Assembly (NCBI GenBank): GCA_048213135.1
Contig: PS015014.1
Span: forward strand, 148,741-212,740
Direction of reading: 5' to 3'
Origin: Reclinomonas americana ATCC 50394
Lineage: Eukaryota; Jakobida; Jakobea; Jakobida
DNA: 64,000 bases
Positions 56,046 through 64,000 of this stretch are shown here, piece by piece. Numbering within the stretch: the first letter of the stretch is position 1; each line of letters begins with the position of its first letter. The translations under genes and the position numbers were made by a program. The notes under the pieces were generated by a model. The model was not told the DNA's origin. It worked only from the letters and a program-made list of their open reading frames with translations, and made no database searches.

Positions 56046-56494
56046 GATGGATGAGCAAGAAGAGTCTGTGCCACAGAGAGATGAGAGAGACGATGATGGT
56101 TGGTGGTTTCCGAGATCCATCGGCTCCCACAATGCATTCCCGTCATATCTTCATCACCACCCACTCTGTGCACCTCCACACACACTGTCTTCCACACAAG
56201 CACATATACACACACACGCGAACCTTACACGAAGAGCGATTGTCGTTGGTCAGTGTGTGTGTGTGTGGTGCTGGCGGCAATTTCTCCGTTTGGCGTTCAC
56301 ACGCGCTTGCCCTCGTGTGGCGCTGCTGTGGCTGTGCTAGGCGACACTGATACGGTCGGATCCACCAAGGCAGGTGAACACACAGCCGGGATGTTTGCGT
56401 GGCGCGCAAGAGTGTGATTGATTGCGAGAGTCGCGGTGGGACAAAGTGTTAAACGGCATCGTGTTGTGCGGACGTTCACTCCCAAGTGCTTCTC

Positions 56495-58018
56495 TCACGG
56501 ATCGGCATCGAGACGTGCTACCATGTCTGTCTGCGCGACGCGCTGGTATGGGTGAGCCAGCGTCATGGCCACGTTGTGATACACCTGTATACATTGGACT
56601 GGTTAGCATCTGTCACGATTGCTGTATGCAAGCAGCCTCGTGCACACACACCTGGTGGTTGAGGCGACTGTGGTAGGCGAAAGCGGTGCCCGCGTTGCGG
56701 ATTCGTGTCAGTGTCTGCACGAGAACGGTGAAGACTTGCTGCTTCAGAGCCTTTTTCTGCCGCGTGCAAAATACGGAGAATATTAGCGCGGATGATTGGA
56801 GCACACACACACACACAAGAAGAAGCTCGCCTCTTCCCATCCCGGTTCCTCCGGATCTGTGCGCTCACTGTGCCATCAACACGTGGTGTGAGTGACCGTC
56901 CTTCCTACGATATGCCAAAACTCCTGCTTTGCGCGCACCACAAGAACACGGTATCCATGTAGAAGTTCTCGTCGTTGACCACCCGTTCGACTGCACGCAT
57001 GGCCGACGGCGTCTCGCTAAACGTGGGCACGACATTGGAGCGGCCGTAGATGACCACAGCGCGCAGAATGAACTTGCCAATCTCTTCACCACGCGGCAAG
57101 TACGGCTCACTGCCACGAAAGACAAATCAGCGGGCGTGGCGAAGATGTGGCGACTCCCAGCGCTGCACTGCCCGATCGCACCATGACTCAAACACACTCG
57201 ACATGTCAAAGGAGGTGTAGACGGAGCCGGGTCGGAAGTCGCCCAGCTTGCGCACCGCTGTAAACTCGCTGTATGTGAATGGTTGCACCTGGAAGAGGAG
57301 TGCATGAATAGGGGGGAAGGCGCAAGGTGAGAGAGGGCGCAAGGTGTAGGCCACCACGCACCAGTGTCGCTCGCTCACGCATGGTGGCCAGCGCGTACTC
57401 GTGCTTGTTCGACAGTCGGGCCTTGGCGTGAATGAACGACTTGATGGCGTTCTTGACCACATCCAAGCGCGTCTCGTAACGACCGCGCATGTGCATCCTA
57501 TGTTAGACACACACACACGCGTGAGTGAACAAGGCGAGTGAGTGCACAACAGCCGGGCGACAAGACACAACTCTTCGCCAGTGTAATCAAAATTCCTGCG
57601 CACACACACACGAGACAACAATCAGCGCGCGCGCGTCGGAGAAAACACACCCTAGCAGATAACAGCAACGCACATCATCTCGTCACCGAGATCAATGAAG
57701 AACATCTGTCGAGTGTGTGAGCTCGCAAGTCATCACCGCCATGTGCACTCTCGCTCACACAGACGCAACAATCTTCTCTGGGCAGCTCTTGGGCAACTCC
57801 AGCCGCTCGGGCATTGGCGGCGGCACTGGTGCCACTGATGCAGCGGCAGCAGCTGACTCCTCCTCAGCAGGTAATGCAGCAGCAGAGGGTGCTTCCTCAT
57901 GTGGCTCCGCGTGAGGAGGCTCGCTGTGTGTGGCTGCGTCGGCGGCCGGCGACGCCGCCGAGAAGCTCGTGTAGGCGTCTTCGGCCGCGCGGCGTGGAGA
58001 GGTTCGCGGGGAACTCAT
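56495..58018 (-). CDS. BABAM1: BABAM1/MERIT40, scaffold subunit of BRCA1-A and BRISC complexes
   Basis: VWA-like subunit holding together the BRCC36 deubiquitinase complexes. It starts MSSPRTSPRRAAEDAYTSFS with an acidic Ala/Pro-rich N-terminus. The fold begins LELPKSCPEKIV, joined by introns to SVNFDYTGEEL-like residues, MRGRYETRLDVVKNAIKSFI and ARLSNKHEYALATMRERATL, parallel to human KTKHKIDKSHEFALVVVND. TSFDMSSVFESW, FILRAVVIYGRSNVVPTFSE and FYMDTVFLWC follow. The end reads VYHNVAMTLAHPYQRVAQTD, matching human LHNCMAKLLAHPLQRP. Stop TGA at 56495-56497. About nine short introns, several with CA repeats. In a protist it most likely serves a BRISC-type K63-specific complex; its partners are not in this window. 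Confidence 0.8.
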
Positions 58019-58140
58019 TCACTGTGTGTGTTTGTGAGTGGCTGTTGTCCGACGCGACGCGGACAGGGAAGATTTCGTTTCTCATTTGTGTTTTTTTCAT
58101 TGTTAGTACTCTTGGTTCTCCACCTGGCCGGCTGCCACGA

Positions 58141-59499
58141 TTACGCCTCTGTGTCTTGCGAAAAGTAGTCGTCGTCGAAGTGGTGCACGCGGATCACACC
58201 TTCCTCGCCACCGCTGACAAACCTGCGTAAGGAACAACACAAAATGAGTAATCATCATCACGACTTCACCCTTCCATCCACAACGCACCCTCTGCCGTCT
58301 GGTGCAAACTGCAGCGTGTTGACGGGTCCAAAGTGACCGGCCACGGCGCCCAGCTCCATGCCGTAGTACTTGTGGAAGAACTTGGTTTCGAACTTGCCGG
58401 CACGACCCGCTGTTGTTGTCACATCGCGAGCTTGCTGACCACCACCCAGAATCACGTGGTCGCGGATCGGACTGCGCACACGCCACAAGCTAAGCACAAG
58501 ATCAGCGCAGCGCACCATCACCTTGTCACATCCAAACCTAATGTCCACATCGTTGACAATCGTGTCGCTCTCGTAGGCTTTCGCACACTCGCCGCTCCGC
58601 ATGTCCCACATCTTCGCCGAGTGATCCGCAGACGCCGACAACACGCAGTGGCCGTTGTAGGCTGTCCTGATGTGGTTCACCGTGCCGTCGTGTGCGTCGA
58701 TCTTGAGAATTAGCCTGCCCGTCTCCGTATCCCACTGTCGCACCGTCTTGTCTTCCGAGCACGAAATCACCGTGGCGTTCAGCGGACCCCACTTGCAGTC
58801 GGTGATGCGCTTGTCGTGGCCGAGAATCTTCATCTTCGGTTGCGTCGTCTGCTCCCGCGGGTCAAACGACTTGCTGGTCATCAGGTCCTCGGCCACATCG
58901 TACAGATTGATGGCCGGCTGGTAGCCGAAAGTGGAATCGGTGCACGACAAGAACTGTCGCTCACCCAGTGCCAGCGACACCGCACGGACCTGGCGACTCG
59001 TGTGTGAGTCTCTGCGCTGGCGGAAAGCAGTAAAGAACAACGCAACGGCAGTCGGATGCTCAATGGACCACAGCAGAGTGCCAGATTGCACATCCCAAAT
59101 GCGCACATTCTCGTCACCACCTGCGCTAATCAGGCGCGTCGAGTCGCGTGAGACGTCCACTTGCCACACCACACCATTGTGGCCCTGTGCAGAGTGTGAG
59201 CAAGAGAGCAAGAGAGGAAGAGAGAGCTCAGAAAAGAGACCTTGAAAATGCCCATTCGCTCGCCATTATCCGTGCGCCACATGGTGATCATCTTGTCCTT
59301 GGAGGCGGTGAACAGCAGATCGCCGTCGTGGTTGTAGCGCACGCACTGTGCAGTGCAGCTTCAGTGAGACATGTCGGCACATGCACACACGCACACACGA
59401 ACACACGCACACACGCACACACACAACGAGCGCGTGTCTGTCAAGCAGTGCACTCACCGTGATAGGGCGCTCATGGCCCGTCAACATAATAGGCCGCAT
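58141..59499 (-). CDS. EIF3I: Translation initiation factor eIF3 subunit i (TRIP-1/TIF34)
   Basis: WD40 propeller subunit of eIF3. It starts MRPIMLTGHERPIT, the family's signature N-terminus (human MKPILLQGHERSIT), and reads through seven WD repeats: YNHDGDLLFTASKDKMITMW, GHNGVVWQVDVSRDSTRLIS and ILGHDKRITDCKWGPLNATV. The diagnostic HVILGGGQQARDVTTTAGRA with GKFETKFFH and GHFGPVNTLQFAPDGRG follows. It ends DDDYFSQDTEA with TAA at 58141-58143, like human DPQYFEFEFEA. Introns are few and short for this window, about six. Divergent from the SRP receptor gene, with 117 bp between start codons. Confidence 0.93.
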
Positions 59500-59616
59500 G
59501 GTTGCGTGTGATTGACGTGTGATTGAAGTGATTGAGAGTAGGACAGAGTAATGCAGCGAGCACTGTCCATTTACTTCGTGTTTGTGTGTGCGCGCGTGTG
59601 TGTTGGCCTTGCCCTC

Positions 59617-62600
59617 ATGCTTGATCAGTTTGTGATTTGCACACGTGGCGGCCTGGTGCTGTTCCACTGGGAACCTCGCGGCGCGCTTCCTGTGCCCGGT
59701 CGTCCCATCAACACGCTCATGTCCGCACTTCTCGAGGCATGTTCCTCCGCCCTGCCTTGCTCTCTCTCTCTGTTGCTCTCTGTCGCGCGCGCGCTCTCTC
59801 TCTTTGTGTTTGAATGTCTCTCAGTTGGATTGGCCACCAACGTCTCAAATTGGTTGTTTCTCTTTTGTGCGCGCGCGTCACACAGGGTCGCAGTGGCAGT
59901 GTGGAGACGGAGACGCACGCGGTGAAGCATTTGGTGGTCAACGAGCACAGCATCATTCTTGCAGTTGCGTTGTTGAATGCGATCACGCCACGCCACACGC
60001 AATGCGCGCCGAATCACTGACGCCGAATCCCTCAGGCGGTGTTTAGCAAGAAGCGACCGCTGCCGTACATAGACCTGCTGTTGCGACAGGAGCGCGATGC
60101 GTTTGTGAAGGAGTTTGGTGCGGCTGCGTTGCGGCAGCCGGCGCTGCATCGGTTTGAGGAGTTTGTCGGGCGCTTTGACGCGGTGCTGGCCGACGTTGAA
60201 ACCGATCACTTTTCGCGACGTGGTGCTGGGCGCAAGATGGTGACCTCGGCCGGCAGCGATGGCGACGATGATGAGGCGGAGAATAGCGATGGAGAGGTGT
60301 CGTCGCATGCGGTGCGAGGCAAGAACGGCACCACCACCACCACCACCACCACCACCACGACGGTCACGGCGTCGGAGGAGGACGAGTCGTCGGGACCGCA
60401 CACCCCGCAGGCGGATCGCTTCTTGCGCGTGGGCAACGATCTCGGCCGCTCCTCGTCCGATCCCATGAGCTTGTCGCCCGACGGTTCTCCGTCGGCCGCC
60501 AGCGATGGTTCCGGTGTGCAGAGTGACCAGGGATCGCCGTCGTCGGCGGGCGACGCTGCTCGCAGGGCACTAGGCAAGCTGCTGCCCAGAGGAGTTGGTG
60601 AGTTCTCTTTGTTGTCGTTGTTGTGTAGATTGTCGCTGACTGGCTCGTGGTCAGGCGCCAAGGCTCCTCGTCGCACTGGTTTGGTGGCCAAGGCGGTCAA
60701 GAAGCCAGCCGAGTTGCGTGCTTGTGATTGTGTGCACGAGTATGTGTGCATGTGCTCACGATGGTGTTGTTGTTGTTGCTGCTGCCGTGATCGACAGGCC
60801 ACCAAAACCAAAGGGCAAGCAGAAGACGAACTGGGACGATCTGATGCCCGACGACGGAACACGCGCTGTAACCGAGGATCGCATTCGCGCTCACGACCGA
60901 TCGGCGGTGCTTACAGAGGAGGAGAGGCGAGAGGCCGAGGAACGCGAGGTGACGGAGACACGTCGTCGCTTCCTGAGGAGCCCCAGCAGTGGTAACGATG
61001 GTGGTGGTGCCAGTGGATCGGGATCCAGCAGCTCCGCCCCTGCCGACAATCCGCGCACCAGTGGAGGCTTGCTGTCGTACTTTAGTCGGCTGGTGGGTGG
61101 TGCACCGCTGACGGAGGAAACCCTGGCGCCGGCCCTGGAAAAGGTCAAGGACAAGCTGATGACGAAGAATGTGGCCGCCGGTATTGCCGACGAGCTGTGT
61201 GCCGGAATTCAGCAAGAGTTGCTCGGCAAGAGCCTCGGCACTTTTAATAGTTGCGTGGGGGAAGGAGGAAATAGGAAAGGGGAGGGCGAAGAGAAGAAAG
61301 ATGAGGAGGAGGAGTGTCACAATTGCTGATCGAAGGGCGCACTCTGCAGCTGTGGCGTCGTCCGTGTCCAAGGCGCTGGAGGATTCACTGCGTCGTATTC
61401 TGACACCGAAGCAAAATATCGACGTGTTGCGCGAGGTGACGCGTGCGCGGGAGGAGGAAAATCGACCGTACACGATTGTGTTTGTGGGTGTGAATGGTGT
61501 GGGCAAGAGCACGTCGTTGGCCAAGGTGTGTGTGTGTGAAAGAGAGACAAGGGAAGGGAAGGGAGTATGAGTGCGCAGCTTACGGTCTTTTTTCCAGGTG
61601 TGCTACTGGCTGCTTCAGCAACGCAAGCAAGTGATGATCACGGCGTGCGACACATTCCGTTCGGGTGCCGTGGAACAGCTGCGTACTCATGCGCGTGCCT
61701 TGGACGTGGAGCTGTTTGAGCGTGGCTACGGCAAGGATCCGGCCGCCATTGCGCAGGAGGGCATTCGATATGGTGCGTGGTAGGGGAAGGAAGGAGAGAT
61801 GGGGAGGGAGGAAGGAGGGAGGATGCCAAGGAAGAGAGAGGAAAGGAAGGTGACAAGCAGAACGTGACAGAGGCAGAGAGGGGAAGGAAGGAGAGAAAGA
61901 GAGGGAAGAAAGTGAGGAGAGAGAAAGAGAGAGGGTGAGTGAGTGAATGAGTAGAGAGAAGGAGAGGAAGAAAGCGACAAGAGAGAGAGAGGAAGGAAGG
62001 AAGGAAGGAGAGATACGGAGGAAGTAAAGAAAGGATAGGGAACGAGAAGGAAGAGTGGGCGAGGGCCACAGAGAAAAAGATAGAAAGAGACTGAGGAAGT
62101 GTGAGAAAAGGGAGCGGAAATAAATAAGTATGGAAGCGACTCACAGAGAAAGATAGAGACGGAGGCGGGGGGGGAGTGAGAGACGGAGGCGGGGGGAGTG
62201 AGAGAAAGGCAGAGTGAGTGTCCGTGTATTCTAACTGCCTCCCTCTCCTACTTGCACAGGCAAGGACAACGGCAAGGATGTGGTGCTGATCGACACAGCC
62301 GGACGCATGCAAGACAACATGCCGCTGATGGAGGCACTGGCCAAATTGATCCACTTCAATTCTCCCGACTTGATTCTCTTTGTCGGCGAGGCACTGGTCG
62401 GCAACGACGCCGTGGATCAGCTGACGAAATTTAACCAGGCTCTGCAGGACCTGACCCCGGCCGGTCGACCATCGCGTCTCATCGATGGTATTGTGCTCAC
62501 CAAATACGACACTGTCGACGACAAGGTTCGATATGTGCAGTATCTTCCTCCCTCGCTCGTTCGTCCCGTGCATGTGACACTCGCGTTCCGTTGCAGGTCG

Positions 62601-62722
62601 GCGCTGCCATCTCCATGGTGTCGTCCACGGGTCAGCCGATTCTGTTTGTGGGCGTGGGCCAGACGTACACGGATATTCGTGTGCTGAATGTGGATCGCAT
62701 TGTGGAGGCGTTGATGCGGTGA
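59617..62722 (+). CDS. SRPRA: Signal recognition particle receptor subunit alpha
   Basis: SRP-family GTPase that docks ribosome-SRP complexes at the ER. The N-terminal SRX longin domain starts [20 protein letters not shown] and continues [13 protein letters not shown] and [20 protein letters not shown]. The charged linker contains about 11 threonines in a row (60331-60362). The NG domain has [21 protein letters not shown]-loop [68 protein letters not shown] and [12 protein letters not shown], ending DRIVEALMR. The intron before GKDNGKD (61773-62259) is 487 nt of purine-rich simple sequence. The first intron appears to use a GC donor (GAG then gcatgt). Stop TGA at 62720-62722. Confidence 0.93.
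61773..62259 (+). repeat. Long polypurine intron in the SRP receptor gene
   Basis: Between the donor after CGA TAT G (gtgcgt) and the acceptor cttgcacag, about 430 of 487 bases are A or G, in ggaagg, gagaga and ggaggc patterns. It is several times longer than typical introns here. The last 40 bases return to a normal pyrimidine-rich tract with a ctaac branch-like site. Confidence 0.85.
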
Positions 62723-63432
62723 CACGCCGCGCATGCAACACGTGCGTGCGCGCGCGCGTGCCACAATTGCTGCTGTTGTGTTGTTGTTGCTGTTGTTATA
62801 GACGGTATGAATGAGGGGAATGATGAGGATGCGGTGGCATGCGTATGGTTGCAATCACAACGGGCGCGATATATGTATTTTTACCGGTCACCGCGCTCAA
62901 ATTGACCCCCGCACCCGACACCGGCGTCGGGGGTAGCGTGCGGAGATAGTTCTACGCCAAAGTTTGCCACCGCACATACGCACACGCCATTGGTGGCAGA
63001 AAAGGAATGGCGCGTGCACATGCGCGAATCCACCGTAATTGCTTCCAATAAGTCGCCAAATTCCAACTAGCCGGTCGAATCGCCTGGCGCGGGTCGCAAT
63101 CGGACCGAGACTCGATGTGGACCACCACCACCTGCCCCCGCCTTCCCCTCGAGATGCACGCGTGGCAGCCACCGCCCTACGAGCACTGACTCCGCGCATC
63201 TCCGACACAAAGCATCACGCAGCGAGCACGATCGCGCCGAAGCGCCACCGACCGGACTTTGATTTTTGGACATGTGTCCGTCTCCGCCGCATTTGTATTT
63301 TTTGTCTCCTCGCCGAGAGAAGACCACCTACCCGCACCCAACACACTCACGCGAATCGCACATCGCTTTTGTGTCAACTCGACCTCTCTTACACACTCGC
63401 TATCTCTGTCGTTTGTTTGCTTTGTTTACACT
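62723..63432. other. Intergenic region upstream of the CCCH gene
   Basis: 710 bp without a supported gene. The first part should be the SRP receptor 3' UTR (GC-rich, then a gtt-repeat near 62770). The rest holds the promoter and 5' UTR of the CCCH zinc-finger gene and is AT-richer near 63250-63430. No RNA gene was recognised. Confidence 0.4.
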
Positions 63433-63981
63433 ATGACAATGTATCGCGGCAGTGGCGGTGCATCAGCATCGCATCACCAGGTGGCGGCCGCATCACACGC
63501 GGTCTCCGCCGTGGCTGCAGCAGTCGCTGTGGCAGTGGCACAGCAACACCAGCACCAACATCAGCAGCATCGCTCTCCACCTCCAGCAGCATCATCACGG
63601 CTGACAACGACTGCTCACCCTCACGGCCACCACCACCACGCACAACGCAACAATGGCGCACCTGCTGCTAGTGCGACTGCAACTGTGGCGCCCTCATTGA
63701 CAACGACGACGGCAACGCGCCGGACACGAAACGAGTCAATGCGCCAGTCGTCGCCCACTCGTCGCCGCTCTTCATCGTCATCGACCGACTCTGCTGCACC
63801 AGTAGCACCAGCGCCAGCGCCAGCAGCAGTGGCGATCACCACATCACCCACGGCAATGATGAGTGCTGCCGAGTCGGCGGCGGCCGCGCGCGAGAAGCTT
63901 CCACACTGGTTCTCCAAGAAGCAGTCGGCCAAGTACAAGACCGAGATGTGCCGCAGCGTGCTGGCCACGGGCTTCTGCAAG
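63433..63981 (+). CDS. CCCH zinc-finger protein, TIS11/tristetraprolin type (first exon only)
   Basis: Starts MTMYRGSGGASASHHQ and runs through a low-complexity region rich in Ala, His, Gln, Ser and Thr, with a poly-His stretch and RRRSSSSS. It then reads KLPHWFSKKQSAKYKTEMCR and SVLATGFCK. YKTEMCRxxxxxGFCK is the start of a TIS11-family C-x8-C-x5-C-x3-H finger, as in YKTELCRPFEENGYCRYG. The exon ends at a gttcgt donor at 63982 just after the second cysteine, and the rest lies outside the window. TIS11 proteins bind AU-rich 3' UTR elements and promote mRNA decay. With only half a finger visible, other CCCH families cannot be excluded. Confidence 0.7.
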
Positions 63982-64000
63982 GTTCGTTTGTGTGTGTGTG

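Noticed and set aside
1-64000. CRISPR arrays, prokaryotic operons or phage genes
   Set aside because: The window is full of spliceosomal introns and eukaryote-specific genes. No direct-repeat spacer arrays or Shine-Dalgarno-led operons were seen.

Overview
The window is nuclear DNA from a compact, intron-rich, single-celled eukaryote. Genes are split by many short introns, mostly about 45-85 nt, GT-AG with gtgag/gtgcg donors. TAA, TAG and TGA all act as stops, so the code looks standard. Intergenic spaces are often only tens of bases, and introns and spacers carry CT, GT and CA microsatellites. Genes recognised are eukaryote-specific (AP-5 sigma, SNW1/SKIP, IWS1, eIF3i, SRP receptor alpha, BABAM1/MERIT40, CCDC81, PDH-E2). 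CCDC81 and an LRRC9-like protein hint at a flagellated stage. The lineage cannot be fixed from the sequence. Runs of N, many exactly 20 long, mark scaffold gaps and break several genes. Exon models were built by eye from splice signals and protein similarity, so exact exon ends are provisional.

Layout. 1-12.9 kb: a C-terminal fragment, AP-5 sigma (-), a RhoGAP-like protein (+), an unrecognised protein (-), a divergent pair of EF-hand protein (-) and RING-H2 E3 ligase (+), a single-pass membrane protein (+), and a convergent protein with 20-residue repeats (-). 13.2-17.2 kb: a tandem duplication of IFI44-like GTPases, each beginning with a tiny exon that encodes a myristoylation signal followed by a polyproline exon. 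17.3-20.3 kb: an LRR/coiled-coil protein. 20.6-31.5 kb: one giant single-pass surface protein built from about 20 one-exon Ig/IPT-like modules, with a proline-rich cytoplasmic tail. 31.7-33.6 kb: an ankyrin-repeat protein (-). 35.1-37.2 kb: pyruvate dehydrogenase E2 (+).

37.3-44.4 kb: a Ubp2/USP25/28-like deubiquitinase (-) with a degenerate His box, and SNW1 (-), whose first exon lies on the opposite strand in a small contig between gaps, almost certainly a scaffold orientation error. 45.1-47.6 kb: a small membrane protein and a DUF3592 membrane protein with a mitochondrial-type presequence. 47.8-51.1 kb: an IQ/coiled-coil protein (-) and a small unrecognised gene (+). 51.3-59.5 kb, all minus strand: IWS1, CCDC81, BABAM1, EIF3I. 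59.6-62.7 kb: SRP receptor alpha (+). 63.4 kb to the end: the start of a TIS11-type CCCH zinc-finger gene.

Most genes are unrelated housekeeping functions packed together. The striking material is the modular giant receptor, the duplicated GTPases, and two apparent pseudoenzymes (RhoGAP-like and USP-like). A shared signalling role for the receptor and the GTPases would be speculation.
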